A stretch of 64,000 nucleotides of DNA from Nocardioides pantholopis (GCF_003710085.1 NZ_CP033324.1:2489501-2553500), one strand, 5' to 3'; positions 43,290 through 51,763 are shown, counted from the first letter of the stretch. Made by a program: numbers and translations. The notes: generated by a model from the sequence alone, not told the origin.

Positions 43290-43556
43290 ATGGAGCTCGA
43301 GCCCACCGAGATCAAGGCGATCATCACCCGCATGAAGCGCGCGAACGGGCACCTGGCCAGCGTGATCCGGATGATGGAGGAGGGCTCGGACTGCGAGTCG
43401 GTGCTGACCCAGCTGGCCGCCGTGAACAAGGCGCTCTCCCGCGCCGGCTACGCCATCGTGGCCACCGGTCTGCAGCAGTGCCTGGCGACGAGCGACGAGG
43501 GCCTGGACGGCGTGGACGTGAAGAAGATGGAGAAGCTCTTCCTGGCGCTCGCCTAA
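43290..43556 (+). CDS. CstR-like persulfide-sensing repressor (CsoR/FrmR family)
   Basis: 88-residue helical protein: ITRMKRANGHLASVIRMMEE, SDCESVLTQLAAVNKALSRA and IVATGLQQCLATS. Cys35 and Cys64 are 29 apart, the spacing of the CstR dithiol. The His that copper-sensing CsoR uses four residues before the second Cys is Gly60 here, so copper binding is unlikely and persulfide sensing likely. It is divergent from the rhodanese/CstB/TauE operon and flanked by the two identical operators. Confidence 0.92.
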   Translation: MELEPTEIKAIITRMKRANGHLASVIRMMEEGSDCESVLTQLAAVNKALSRAGYAIVATGLQQCLATSDEGLDGVDVKKMEKLFLALA

Positions 43557-43606
43557 TGGAATCCGCCGCTCGGCCCCTGCGACACCGCGGCCCGTAGGGT
43601 CGCTCC

Positions 43607-44086
43607 ATGGACCGCGAGCCGTCGGACGACACCCCCGCCCTGCGGGCCCTGGCCGCGGCCGGCATCGAGCACACTGTCACCCGGCACGGCAGGGTCCGGT
43701 CCCTCGCCGAGGCGGCGGAGCGACGAGGCGTCCCTCCCCGGGCGATCGTCAAGACGATGGTCGTACGCCGCGGGGCGGGCGACCACCTGTTCGTCCTCGT
43801 GCCCGGCGACCGGGAGATCTCCTGGCCGAAGCTCCGCGCGCTCCTGGGCGTCAACCGGATGTCGATGCCCGACGCCGAGGCCGCGCGGGAGGTGACCGGC
43901 TACGAGCGCGGCACCATCACGCCGTTCGGCTCCGCGACCGCGCTGCCGGTGGTCGCCGACGAGCGGATCGTGGGCCGCACGATCTCGATCGGTGCCGGAG
44001 CCCACGGCGTCGCCGCGACCGTGGCTGCCGACGACGTGATCGCCCACCTGCACGCGCAGGTCGCGGACGTGACCGACCCGGCCTGA
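43607..44086 (+). CDS. YbaK/EbsC-type aminoacyl-tRNA deacylase
   Basis: 159 residues: LRALAAAGIEHTVTRHGRVR, PPRAIVKTMVVRRGAGDHLF with the conserved Lys, VLVPGDREISWPKLRALLGV, and GYERGTITPFGSATALPVVA. Family members hydrolyse misacylated Cys- or Pro-tRNA, or bind such tRNAs. Starts 50 bases after the CstR-like gene on the same strand; could be read through but the function is unrelated. Confidence 0.88.
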   Translation: MDREPSDDTPALRALAAAGIEHTVTRHGRVRSLAEAAERRGVPPRAIVKTMVVRRGAGDHLFVLVPGDREISWPKLRALLGVNRMSMPDAEAAREVTGYERGTITPFGSATALPVVADERIVGRTISIGAGAHGVAATVAADDVIAHLHAQVADVTDPA

Positions 44087-44164
44087 ACGGGTGCTGACCT
44101 ACCGCCTCGGTTCCGGCCCCGCGGCGAGTTGACACCTCTGGTCGGGGCCGCGAACGTTCACGGC

Positions 44165-44518
44165 GTGCCCACGCTCTCGGTGAACGACCAGTCCCTCCGC
44201 CTCACCCTCACCCGGACGGAGAAGGTCCTCGGCCTCCTGCGCGACCTGGAGGTGCCGCTCTCGGCGGTCACGTCGGTCGAGGTGGTGCCCGACGGGTTCG
44301 CGGCGCTGCGCGGGATCCGGGCGCCCGGCTACGCCCTGCCCCGGCACCGGGCCATCGGGACCTGGCGCGGCCGACGGAAGACCCTCGTCTCGGTGCGGTC
44401 CGGGCGGCCCGCGCTCCGGCTCACCCTCGACGGGCAGCGGTACGGCGAGGTGCTGGTCGCCGTCGAGCACCCCCAGGACCAGGCAGCCGAGCTGCGCGAC
44501 GCGGTCACCGGTCGCTGA
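44165..44518 (+). CDS. Hypothetical protein with PH-like pattern
   Basis: 117 residues from a GTG at 44165. Strand-rich with LSVNDQSLRLTLTRTEKVLG, VPLSAVTSVEVVPDGFAALR, GIRAPGYALPRHRAIGTWRG and RPALRLTLDGQRYGEVLVAV. This resembles actinobacterial bacterial-PH-like proteins. No signal or membrane segment. Function unknown. Confidence 0.65.
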   Translation: MPTLSVNDQSLRLTLTRTEKVLGLLRDLEVPLSAVTSVEVVPDGFAALRGIRAPGYALPRHRAIGTWRGRRKTLVSVRSGRPALRLTLDGQRYGEVLVAVEHPQDQAAELRDAVTGR

Positions 44519-44549
44519 GGCGGGGCGTCCGGGCCGACCGGACGGCGCC

Positions 44550-44870
44550 CTAGGCGGGATGTCCGACGACGTTGTGACCGAGGATCCGGGCCCCCACCTC
44601 CGAGGAGGGCTGATGGCTGGAGCCCGCCGCCCATCTGACGTAGCTGCCCGCCGGGATGCGCTGCCCGTCCTCGATCAGCTCGCCGGACAGCACGAAGTAC
44701 CGCTCCTCCTCGCCGTGGTGGTCCACCTCCGGCCAGCGGGAGCCCGGCTCGAAGTCGATCACCCATGCCGTCAGGCGATCGGAGGAGAACAGCGAGCGCC
44801 GCACCACCCCCGGGGCAACTTCCACCGGAGGCAGATCGGCTAGCAGCTGGGCGCTGAGCAAGGGGTCCAT
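44550..44870 (-). CDS. Cupin-domain protein (ChrR-like)
   Basis: 106 residues from ATG 44870, which follows GAAGGTG. Double-stranded beta-helix pattern: VVRRSLFSSDRLTAWVIDFE, WPEVDHHGEEERYFVLSGEL with the metal-type HH..E motif, and AGSYVRWAAGSSHQPSSE with the second His. Similar cupins follow ChrR. Single gene; substrate or signal unknown. Confidence 0.82.
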   Translation of the reverse strand: MDPLLSAQLLADLPPVEVAPGVVRRSLFSSDRLTAWVIDFEPGSRWPEVDHHGEEERYFVLSGELIEDGQRIPAGSYVRWAAGSSHQPSSEVGARILGHNVVGHPA

Positions 44871-44952
44871 GCAGCCACCTTCACCGAGGGTGCTGCCGGG
44901 AACCAGACGACTTCCGGACACCTCGGGACGATTTCCGGCCACCTCACCCCGG

Positions 44953-46365
44953 TCACCCCCCGGTCGTCCCGTCCTGCCGGCGCCGGACGACAGCCAGCAC
45001 CCCGACGACCACCGCTGCGACCGCCGCGAGCGTCGGCACGATGAGCGCGCGCTGGTAGTCGCCGAGGACGGCACCGTCGGCGTGCCCGGCGTTCAGCGCG
45101 ACCGTCACGCCCGCGAGTCCGAGCGCCCCGCCGAACTGGAACGCCGTGTAGACGACGCCGCCGGCGGCACCCTGCTCGGACTCCGGCACCCCTTCGGCGG
45201 CCAGTGAGGTGAGCGGCCCGTACACGAGGGCGAACGCCGCGGCCACCAGCAGCAGGCTGGGCAGGAAGTCGACGTAGGACCAGTCGTCCCCGAGCGGGAC
45301 GAGGCGCCCGAACGCGACGGCGGCCGCCACGAAACCGACGGTCATCACCCGGGCGGCACCGAACCACCTGACCAGCGGCGGTGTCAGCAGCGGCGCGGCC
45401 ACCAGGTCGAGTCCCATGATCGCGAACGTGAGGCCGGCTTCGAGCGGGCTCCAGCCGCGCAGGTCCTGGAGGTAGAGCGTGACAGCGAACTGGAACCCGA
45501 AGAAGGCGCCCATGAAGAGCAGCCCGGCGATGCTCACGTGCAGGAGCAGGCCCTCGCGCAGCATGCCCAGGCGCAACAGCGGCGAGCGGTGCCGGGACTC
45601 GATCGCGACGAAGGCCCCGAGCAGCACGATGGCCGCTGCGACGGCGAGGCCAGCCGGGCCGAGCCCGCCCCCCTCGCCGACCGCGATCACCGCGTAGACG
45701 ACCGCCACCATCCCGGCCGTCGCGGTGACGGCGCCCCCGACGTCGAAGCCGCCGGGTGTGGGGCTCTGCTCGTCCGGCCTGATCAGGGCAGCGCCGGCTC
45801 CCAGCAGGAGCAGCCCGAGAACGGCGGGGCCGAAGAACACCAGCCGCCAGCTCGCCGACGCGAGCACGCCGCCCGCGACCGTGCCGAGCACGAAGCCCGC
45901 CGCCCCGACCGAGCCGTAGACGACCAGCGCCCGGTCGCGCAGCGGCCCCTCGGGGAAGGTGGTGGCCACGAGGCTGAACCCGGCCGGCGTCAGGAACCCG
46001 GCCGAGACCCCGGTCGCGAACCGAGCCAGGACCAGCACCCAGTCCACGTCCGCCAGTCCTCCGAGTGCGGAGAACACGACGAAGACGCTCAGCGCGACCA
46101 GGAACACCCGGCGCCGGCCGACCAGGTCGGCGGTCCGTCCCCCGAGCAGCATGAACCCGGCGTAGCCGAGCACGTAGGCGCTGATCACCCAGTGCGCCGC
46201 GCCGGCGCTCAGGCCGACGTCGGCCGCGATCACCGGCACGGCGACATTGAGCATGGCGATGTCGATGCCCTCGAGGAACAGTGCCCCGCAGACCACCATC
46301 AGCAGACCCCAGGCCCGGGGCGTGCTCGCCCGATCGACAGCTGTCTCCACTGACCGGTTCGCCAC
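44953..46365 (-). CDS. MFS multidrug transporter, DHA2-like
   Basis: 470 residues with about fourteen hydrophobic helices. Motifs: GALFLEGIDIAMLNVAVPVI (motif D1), YVLGYAGFMLLGGRTADLVG and RRRVFLVALS (motif A), LARFATGVSAGFLTPAGFSL (motif C region). This matches EmrB/QacA-type proton-driven exporters. It is divergent from an HxlR regulator with an operator-like repeat between, suggesting drug- or electrophile-inducible efflux. Confidence 0.92.
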   Translation of the reverse strand: MANRSVETAVDRASTPRAWGLLMVVCGALFLEGIDIAMLNVAVPVIAADVGLSAGAAHWVISAYVLGYAGFMLLGGRTADLVGRRRVFLVALSVFVVFSALGGLADVDWVLVLARFATGVSAGFLTPAGFSLVATTFPEGPLRDRALVVYGSVGAAGFVLGTVAGGVLASASWRLVFFGPAVLGLLLLGAGAALIRPDEQSPTPGGFDVGGAVTATAGMVAVVYAVIAVGEGGGLGPAGLAVAAAIVLLGAFVAIESRHRSPLLRLGMLREGLLLHVSIAGLLFMGAFFGFQFAVTLYLQDLRGWSPLEAGLTFAIMGLDLVAAPLLTPPLVRWFGAARVMTVGFVAAAVAFGRLVPLGDDWSYVDFLPSLLLVAAAFALVYGPLTSLAAEGVPESEQGAAGGVVYTAFQFGGALGLAGVTVALNAGHADGAVLGDYQRALIVPTLAAVAAVVVGVLAVVRRRQDGTTGG

Positions 46366-46393
46366 GGCGCCCTCCCAGTTCTGGTTCGTTTCT

Positions 46394-46412
46394 CAGTTAC
46401 CGCTTGTAACTG
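46394..46412. promoter_or_regulatory. HxlR operator: CAGTTAC-N5-GTAACTG
   Basis: A perfect 7-bp inverted repeat around CGCTT. It lies in the 73-base gap between the MFS start (46365) and the HxlR start (46439), and reaches the expected promoter zone of both. Perfect symmetry and location strongly suggest the binding site of the adjacent regulator. Confidence 0.82.
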
Positions 46413-46438
46413 CCCTCCATCGTGAGGACGATGGAGCG

Positions 46439-46894
46439 ATGGCGGAAGTAGGCACTTCGAAGTCACCCGGTTCCCGGAAGGTGACCCACGTCGCCGAGCG
46501 CGCCGAGCACGCCGAGTGCGGCTGCCCGGACGCCTTCCAGTGGGACGTCCGCGAGGGCTGCGAGGTGCGTCAGATCCTCGATCGGATCGCGGACAAGTGG
46601 TCGCTGCTCGTCATCGCGCTGCTGGAGCGGCACACGATGCGGTTCAACGAGCTGCGTCGGGAGATCGACGGGATCAGCCAGCGGATGCTCACGGTCACCC
46701 TGCGCCACCTCGAGCGCGACGGGTTGATCAGCCGCACCGTGCACCCGGAGGTGCCGCCCCGGGTGGAGTACCAGCTGACCGCGCTGGGTTGCACGCTGCT
46801 CGACATCATCCAGCCCCTGGTGCACTGGACCGAGGAGCACCAGCACCAGATCGCCCACGCCCGCGCCGAGTTCGACGAGCGCACCGGTCGCTGA
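46439..46894 (+). CDS. HxlR-family regulator
   Basis: 151 residues. The first 30 residues are an unusual polar extension, then CGCPDAFQWDVREGCEVRQI, with three cysteines (two in the CGC pair), LDRIADKWSLLVIALLERHT, MRFNELRREIDGISQRMLTV, RHLERDGLISRTVHPEVPPR. The cysteines in the N-terminal arm could be redox sensors. GGAG precedes the ATG. It probably represses the divergent MFS gene via 46394-46412. Confidence 0.92.
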   Translation: MAEVGTSKSPGSRKVTHVAERAEHAECGCPDAFQWDVREGCEVRQILDRIADKWSLLVIALLERHTMRFNELRREIDGISQRMLTVTLRHLERDGLISRTVHPEVPPRVEYQLTALGCTLLDIIQPLVHWTEEHQHQIAHARAEFDERTGR

Positions 46895-46973
46895 GGGGCA
46901 GTTCCGGCAGCCGGGTCCGGCTCGGCCACACTGTCAGCCCCGAGAACCGTGTCGACCGATCCCGAGGAGCGCC

Positions 46974-47948
46974 GTGTTTCGCCGCAACCCGACCGACCAC
47001 CGGCGGGCACGGACCCGCCTCCACCTGGCCGCGTTGGCGTCCGGCGTACTCGTGGCGGCGGCCGGCGCGTGCTCGACGGACCAGCCGTCCCAGGATCGTG
47101 CGGGCACGCCGGACCGCGCCACCTCCGACAGCGCGGCGCCGTCGACCGAGACCGCTCCCCCGTCCGGGGACCCGGCCGCCGAGCTCGACGCGCTCGAGGA
47201 GCGGTACGCCGCGCGGCTCGGGGTCTTCGCCGTCGACACCGGCAGCGGCGCGACCGTCGAGCACCGGGCCGACGAGCGCTTCGCCTACGCCTCGACCCAC
47301 AAGGCCCTGAGCGCGGCCGCCGTCCTGGCCGGGTCCGGGCCGGACCGGCTGGACGACGTCGTCCGGTACGACGCCTCCGAGCTCGTCGCGCACTCGCCGG
47401 TGACCGAGCAGCACGTCGGCACCGGGCTTTCCCTGAGGCGGATCGCGGAGGCGGCGGTCCGCGAGAGCGACAACACCGCTGGCAACCTGCTCCTCGAGGA
47501 GCTGGGTGGCCCGGCGGGCTTCGAGCGGACCCTGGAGGCGCTCGGCGACGACGTCACGGTCGCCGCCCGGAGGGAGACCGCGCTCAACGAGGCCACGCCG
47601 GGCGATCCCCGCGACACCACCACCCCGCGCGCGTTCGCGCAGGTCCTGCGCGCGTACGCCGTCGACGACGCCCTCGACACCGCGGACCGGCGCACCCTGC
47701 TGCGCTGGATGCGAGGCAACGCGACCGGCGACACCCTGGTGGAGGCGGGTGTCCCGGACGGCTGGCGGGTCGCTGACAAGTCGGGTGCCGGCGGCTACGG
47801 CACCCGCAACGACATCGCCGTCGTCCACCCGCCCGGCCGCTCCCCGATCGTGGTGGCCGTCTTCTCCGACCGGGGTCAGCCCGAGGCCGACTACGACGAC
47901 GACCTGATCGCGGATGCGGCGCGAGCCGTGATCGGAGCGCTCCGCTGA
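46974..47948 (+). CDS. Class A beta-lactamase-like lipoprotein
   Basis: 324 residues from a GTG with GAGGAG upstream. Lipobox AAGAC (Cys33) and a 30-residue Ser/Thr/Pro linker precede the enzyme. Active-site motifs: S107-T-H-K110 (normally S-x-F/V/T-K), S165-D-N, E201-T-A-L-N for the Glu166 loop, and K269-S-G. All catalytic residues are there; His in position 72 is unusual. It should hydrolyse penicillin-type beta-lactams, but spectrum and expression cannot be read. GC and codon usage match neighbours, so it looks resident, not recently acquired. Confidence 0.92.
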   Translation: MFRRNPTDHRRARTRLHLAALASGVLVAAAGACSTDQPSQDRAGTPDRATSDSAAPSTETAPPSGDPAAELDALEERYAARLGVFAVDTGSGATVEHRADERFAYASTHKALSAAAVLAGSGPDRLDDVVRYDASELVAHSPVTEQHVGTGLSLRRIAEAAVRESDNTAGNLLLEELGGPAGFERTLEALGDDVTVAARRETALNEATPGDPRDTTTPRAFAQVLRAYAVDDALDTADRRTLLRWMRGNATGDTLVEAGVPDGWRVADKSGAGGYGTRNDIAVVHPPGRSPIVVAVFSDRGQPEADYDDDLIADAARAVIGALR

Positions 47949-48007
47949 GCGCCACTCCCGTACCGCACACTGGGGAAAGAGGGCACCGGGCCCTGGCCTG
48001 AGCAGCC

Positions 48008-48610
48008 GTGGTCGATCACCGTCGATCCATGAGTCTCGGCGGGCGCCTTCGCAACATGAGCTACGACGCGCTGCTGCGTGTCGACACGAAAGGGATCGTT
48101 CAGACGAACATCCCGGACGGATGCCATGCCGCGTCCGCCGACTACCCGACCGTCGCCACGATGCTGGACGGTCTCGACCTGAGCCCCGACGACGTGCTGG
48201 TCGACATCGGGTGCGGCAAGGGCCGGGTCATCTGCCTGGCCGCCCGCCGGCAGGTGGGCCGGGTGATCGGCCTCGACCTGAGCCCCGAGATCATCCGGGT
48301 CGCCGCCGCCAACGTCCGGCGCCTCCGCGGCGCCCGGTCCCCCGTGGAGGCGGTGGTCGCCGACGCGGTGACCTACGACTACCGCGACGTCACCTGCGCC
48401 TATCTGTTCAACCCCTTCGAGCACTTCGTGCTGGACCGGGTGCTCGCGAAGATCCGCGCGGACCGGGCCGACGCGCCGTTCCGGTGCGTGTTCCTCCACC
48501 TCAGCGAGGTGCAGCGCGAGACCTTCGAGCGCCACGACTGGCTGAAGGTCACCGACGAAGGCGTCATCGGCGGACAGCGCTTCGCCTACTACCAGTCGAT
48601 CCTCGCCTGA
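48008..48610 (+). CDS. SAM-dependent methyltransferase-like protein
   Basis: About 200 residues. Rossmann methyltransferase motif I in DVLVDIGCGKGRVICLAARR, motif II acidic residue in VIGLDLSPEIIRVAAANVRR, then VVADAVTYDYRDVTCAYLFN and PFEHFVLDRVLAKIRA. The NPF motif position may mark the catalytic loop. GTG 48008 or ATG 48029 may be the start; neither has a clear ribosome site. Substrate unknown. Confidence 0.78.
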   Translation: MVDHRRSMSLGGRLRNMSYDALLRVDTKGIVQTNIPDGCHAASADYPTVATMLDGLDLSPDDVLVDIGCGKGRVICLAARRQVGRVIGLDLSPEIIRVAAANVRRLRGARSPVEAVVADAVTYDYRDVTCAYLFNPFEHFVLDRVLAKIRADRADAPFRCVFLHLSEVQRETFERHDWLKVTDEGVIGGQRFAYYQSILA

Positions 48611-48626
48611 CCTGCTCGTTCGCGGC

Positions 48627-48962
48627 TCACTCCGCCCGGAGCTGCAGGGCCCGGTCCAGGTCGGCGTCCACCACCTCGTGGTGGTCCACGTGCAGGTCCT
48701 TCTCGACCAGCAGGTCGTCGTCGCCCGGATAGAAGACGGCCACCTCCGGCTGGTCCCCGGCGAACCGGCGCACGGCGTCCATGGAGTTCCACAGCGACAG
48801 CGTGACCACCTCGACGAGGTCGCCCACCGGCCGGCGCAGCACCAGCACGCCGAGGTTGCCCGGCGTCTCCCGGTAGGCACGCACACCGGTCTCGTCCTGG
48901 TGCGCGAGGTACGCCTCGGCGTCCTCCGCCCGGACGGCTCCTCGCCAGCGACGCAGGATCAT
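48627..48962 (-). CDS. ABM-domain (antibiotic biosynthesis monooxygenase-like) protein
   Basis: 111 residues from ATG 48962, with GGGGAGG upstream. Dimeric alpha+beta barrel pattern: RRWRGAVRAEDAEAYLAHQD, GNLGVLVLRRPVGDLVEVVT, and LSLWNSMDAVRRFAGDQPEV. The C-terminus ends in an acidic helix. Typically a small heme-independent or accessory oxygenase; reaction unknown. Confidence 0.8.
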   Translation of the reverse strand: MILRRWRGAVRAEDAEAYLAHQDETGVRAYRETPGNLGVLVLRRPVGDLVEVVTLSLWNSMDAVRRFAGDQPEVAVFYPGDDDLLVEKDLHVDHHEVVDADLDRALQLRAE

Positions 48963-49108
48963 CGCGTACCTCCCCGTCGGTTCCTTCCCGGTGGTCGGGT
49001 CACCGTATGGCGCGCGCACGGGTGCGAGCCACGCCGTTTGGCGCCACCGAGCGCTGCGCCGGCGACGCTGTCGAGGAACCGGTCCGCAGGTCGCAGCGTC
49101 CCAGGTCC

Positions 49109-49951
49109 ATGCGCACTCCCCCGCTGCTGGTGTCGATAATGCTCCCGCTGCTGGTGCTTGCCGCCTGCGGCCAGCCGGACCAGCCGGACCCGCCGGCCTC
49201 CACGTCGTACGACGGTCCGCTGCACCTGCCCGAGGGCGAGGGCCGCCATCCGCGGGCCGGCGCCGCCGGCGACGTCGTGGACTGCGAGGCCTGGGGCACC
49301 GGGAGTTCCTTCCGCGGGGACGTGTACGTCGAGGGAGCCACCGCCGACACCGCCGCCGGGGCGGTCCGGACCGCGGCCAGCGAGGGCCTGTGGCCGCTGG
49401 AGGCCGACGACGTCGTCGTCGCGGCCGAGTCCGAGGACCGGGTGCTCTACGTCGTGGAGGTGGCCGGGGTCCCCAAGGCGGCGCTGATCGTGCGCGACGG
49501 GCTCGGGGCCGAGGGGACCGGCGGGAACGGCTGGTACGCCGAGTCCTGGGCGACGTGCGACATCGTCGAGCTGCCCGCCGACATCGTCGAGCGGCTCGGT
49601 CGCGAGGTGTGGACCGACGCCGGCGGGCGGATCGTGCCGACCCGACGGCTCCAGGTGTTCCGCGGCGCCGAGCACTGCGGCTGGCAGCACCTGACCTTCG
49701 TCAGCCTGGGGCGCTATCCCGAGGGGCCGACCTTCATTCGCGGCCCGGTCCGGGAGCCGGCCCTGCGCGACCTCGTCGCCGAGCCGTACCTGACCCGCAC
49801 CACGTTGCCCGCCGACGCCGTCGACTCCGGCTTCCGCCGCGGCCGGGACCGGCTCTGGCTCGCGGCGGACCGCTCGCGCGCCTACCTCGGCGCGGGCCCC
49901 GACGCTGTCGAGCTGCTGCCGCGCCTGGTCGAGCCCCTCGGTTGCGGGTGA
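49109..49951 (+). CDS. Lipoprotein, function unknown
   Basis: 280 residues. Signal peptide PPLLVSIMLPLLVLAAC with lipid Cys20. The mature part has no family I recognise; it contains Cys pairs (DVVDCEAWG and SWATCDIVEL, AEHCGWQHL, and a C-terminal CG) that could form disulfides, and strands such as DDVVVAAESEDRVLYVVEVA. Single gene. It may be a cell-surface sensor or scaffold. Confidence 0.72.
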   Translation: MRTPPLLVSIMLPLLVLAACGQPDQPDPPASTSYDGPLHLPEGEGRHPRAGAAGDVVDCEAWGTGSSFRGDVYVEGATADTAAGAVRTAASEGLWPLEADDVVVAAESEDRVLYVVEVAGVPKAALIVRDGLGAEGTGGNGWYAESWATCDIVELPADIVERLGREVWTDAGGRIVPTRRLQVFRGAEHCGWQHLTFVSLGRYPEGPTFIRGPVREPALRDLVAEPYLTRTTLPADAVDSGFRRGRDRLWLAADRSRAYLGAGPDAVELLPRLVEPLGCG

Positions 49952-49975
49952 GTGCCGCGGCGGCGCCGCCGACCG

Positions 49976-51598
49976 TCACTCCGCCACCACCCGCTCGCGC
50001 GGGGCCCCCTCGGTGCGGCCGGCCCCGAACCACCGGGCGAGCGCCTCGCGCAGCGCGTCCACGGCCGTTCCGGTCGGCTCGTCGACGCCCGCCGCCCAGG
50101 CGACGTGGGCGTCCGGGCGGACCAGCAGGGCGTCGGCCGGGCGGTCCTGGGCCACGACGCTGTGCAGGTCGACGTTGTGCAGGTCGACGTTGTGCAGGTC
50201 GACACTGTGCAGGTCGACACTGTGCAGGTCGACCCGGTGCTCCCACTCCCGGGCCACGTCGCGCAGGTCCGCGCGGTCGGCGAGGTCGAGGAGGACGGGC
50301 CGGGCCCGCAGGTCGAGCCCCGCGAGACCTCCCGGCCCCGGATCACCGACCAGGGCCAGGTCGGGCGCGAAGGTCCCCACCAGCGGGTGCCGCTCGTGCC
50401 CCGGGAGGGGATAGCGGACGTCGGAGCCGGCCATCATCGACCCGAGCCGGCGCAGCGGCTGCTCGTCGACGAGCAGCCCGCCGACCAGCTCCCGCAGCGC
50501 CTGGGCGGCGGCGTCGTGGCCGCGGCGCAGGGCGATCTGCGCCTGGGTGTGCAGCATCGTCCGCGCGGCCGCGAGGCGGCGTTCCTCGTCGTAGCTGTCC
50601 AGCAGGCCCTCCGGCGCCCAGCCGCCGACCACGGCCCCCAGCTTCCAGCCCAGGTTGACGGCGTCGAGCAGGTCGACGTTGAGCGCCGCGCCCGGGGACG
50701 GGAAGAGGTGGGCGGCGTCGCCGGCCAGCAGCACCCTCCCAACCCGGTGCCGCTCGACCTGGCGCGCGTGGAAGGTGAAGCGGGTCAGCCGGATCGGGTC
50801 CCCCATCGGCAGGTCGATCCCGCGCACGCGGCGCACGCTGGCGCGCACCTCCGCCACGGTCATCGGCTCGTCGTCGTCGTAGTCGGTGGACTCCTCCTCG
50901 CTGGTGTACACACCCAGCACGGCGGGGTCGGCCGACCCCGTGGCGAACTCCCCGCGCTCGGTGCGGGTGAAGCCGAAGCCGATCGAGCCCACGCCGGCCA
51001 CCTCCAGCCCGCCGTCCTCCGCCTGGGTCACCGACTCCGGCATCGTGGTCGCGGCCAGCCGCTGGACCTCCGGGTACGTCGTCCCGGGGAACGCGATCCC
51101 GACCAGGTCCCGCACCCGGCTGCGGGACCCGTCGCAGCCGACGACGTACGCCGCGCGCATCCGGGCCGGGCCGTCGGGGCCGCTGACCTCGACCGTCACT
51201 CCCTCGGCGTCCTGGCTCAGCCCCACCACCTCGTGCCCGCGGCGGACCTCGGCGCCGAGCTCCCGGGCGAATCCGTCGAGCACCCCCTCGAGCAGGGGCT
51301 GCGGCAGCGGCAGCGCCGCCATCGGTGGGTCCGGCAGCCGGGTGAGGTCCACGTGCATGCCGCCCCACGGGAAGATCGGCGCCGGCCGGGGCGCGGTGCT
51401 GGCCGCCTCGAACCGCGCCAGGTCGCCCCGCAGCCGCAGCAGGTCCAGGATCTGGCCGCTCAGGCCGCCGGCCTTCGCCACCTGGCGGATCCGCCGGTGC
51501 CGTTCCAGCACGAGCACGCCCACTCCCGCCCGCCGCAGCTCCACCGCCAGCAGCAGCCCGGTGGGCCCAGCGCCCACCACGATCACGTCCGCATCCAT
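49976..51598 (-). CDS. FAD-dependent aromatic monooxygenase (PheA/RifMO-like)
   Basis: 540 residues from ATG 51598. FAD fold: IVVGAGPTGLLLAVELRRAG, the DG motif YVVGCDGSRSRVRDLVG, and GRVLLAGDAAHLFPSPGAAL followed by NVDLLDAVNLGWKLGAVVGG. The C-terminal thioredoxin-like domain is of the phenol hydroxylase type. It would hydroxylate an aromatic or polyketide, possibly rifamycin-like, substrate with NAD(P)H. Inside this C-terminal domain is a 25-residue stretch of five VDLHS/N repeats. The regulator at 51764 is on the same strand upstream. Confidence 0.9.
   Translation of the reverse strand: MDADVIVVGAGPTGLLLAVELRRAGVGVLVLERHRRIRQVAKAGGLSGQILDLLRLRGDLARFEAASTAPRPAPIFPWGGMHVDLTRLPDPPMAALPLPQPLLEGVLDGFARELGAEVRRGHEVVGLSQDAEGVTVEVSGPDGPARMRAAYVVGCDGSRSRVRDLVGIAFPGTTYPEVQRLAATTMPESVTQAEDGGLEVAGVGSIGFGFTRTERGEFATGSADPAVLGVYTSEEESTDYDDDEPMTVAEVRASVRRVRGIDLPMGDPIRLTRFTFHARQVERHRVGRVLLAGDAAHLFPSPGAALNVDLLDAVNLGWKLGAVVGGWAPEGLLDSYDEERRLAAARTMLHTQAQIALRRGHDAAAQALRELVGGLLVDEQPLRRLGSMMAGSDVRYPLPGHERHPLVGTFAPDLALVGDPGPGGLAGLDLRARPVLLDLADRADLRDVAREWEHRVDLHSVDLHSVDLHNVDLHNVDLHSVVAQDRPADALLVRPDAHVAWAAGVDEPTGTAVDALREALARWFGAGRTEGAPRERVVAE
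50161..50235. repeat. 15-bp in-frame tandem repeat, 5 copies
   Basis: Five contiguous units TGTGCAGGTCGACGT, the last two or three bases varying (GT, AC, CC). They encode VDLHS or VDLHN in the FAD monooxygenase. The units are otherwise identical, so they arose recently, probably by slippage. Confidence 0.97.
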
Positions 51599-51659
51599 CC
51601 CTGTGACTCCCTTCCGCGGCACCCGTGCAGCGCCACGGCCGGCGATTCTGCGGCCGCAT

Positions 51660-51682
51660 GGGGGGCTTGCGGCAAGCCCCCC
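51660..51682. terminator. Hairpin near the monooxygenase 5' end
   Basis: GGGGGGCTTGC and GCAAGCCCCCC are complementary around one G (effective 9-bp stem with 5-base loop). It lies 62 bases upstream of the monooxygenase ATG, downstream of the XRE stop on the same strand. Either an XRE terminator or a leader structure. Confidence 0.5.
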
Positions 51683-51699
51683 GCTGGTCTATACGTTGA

Positions 51700-51733
51700 A
51701 GAGGGAGAGGGGCAGGGCCCCTCTCTCTTTCTC
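51700..51733. terminator. Hairpin after the XRE regulator
   Basis: GAGAGGGGC and GCCCCTCTC pair, with partial extension through the purine/pyrimidine flanks. It is 31 bases after the XRE stop on the minus strand, so it fits a terminator. No T-run follows on that strand. Confidence 0.5.
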
Positions 51734-51763
51734 TGTCTCGCGGCCTTATGGGGCTCCGCCAGG

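Noticed and set aside
43290..43556. Copper sensor CsoR
   Set aside because: The His four residues before the second Cys is Gly, and the divergent operon handles persulfides, not copper.
46974..47948. Recently acquired resistance gene
   Set aside because: No transposase, integron or repeat nearby, and base composition is like the neighbours. It reads as a chromosomal beta-lactamase.
48008..48028. Strong evidence for the upstream GTG start of the methyltransferase
   Set aside because: Neither GTG 48008 nor ATG 48029 has a Shine-Dalgarno, so the choice between them remains open.
50161..50235. Pentapeptide-repeat protein domain
   Set aside because: The unit VDLHS/N has five residues but lacks the A(D/N)LXX pattern, and there are only five copies inside a monooxygenase domain.
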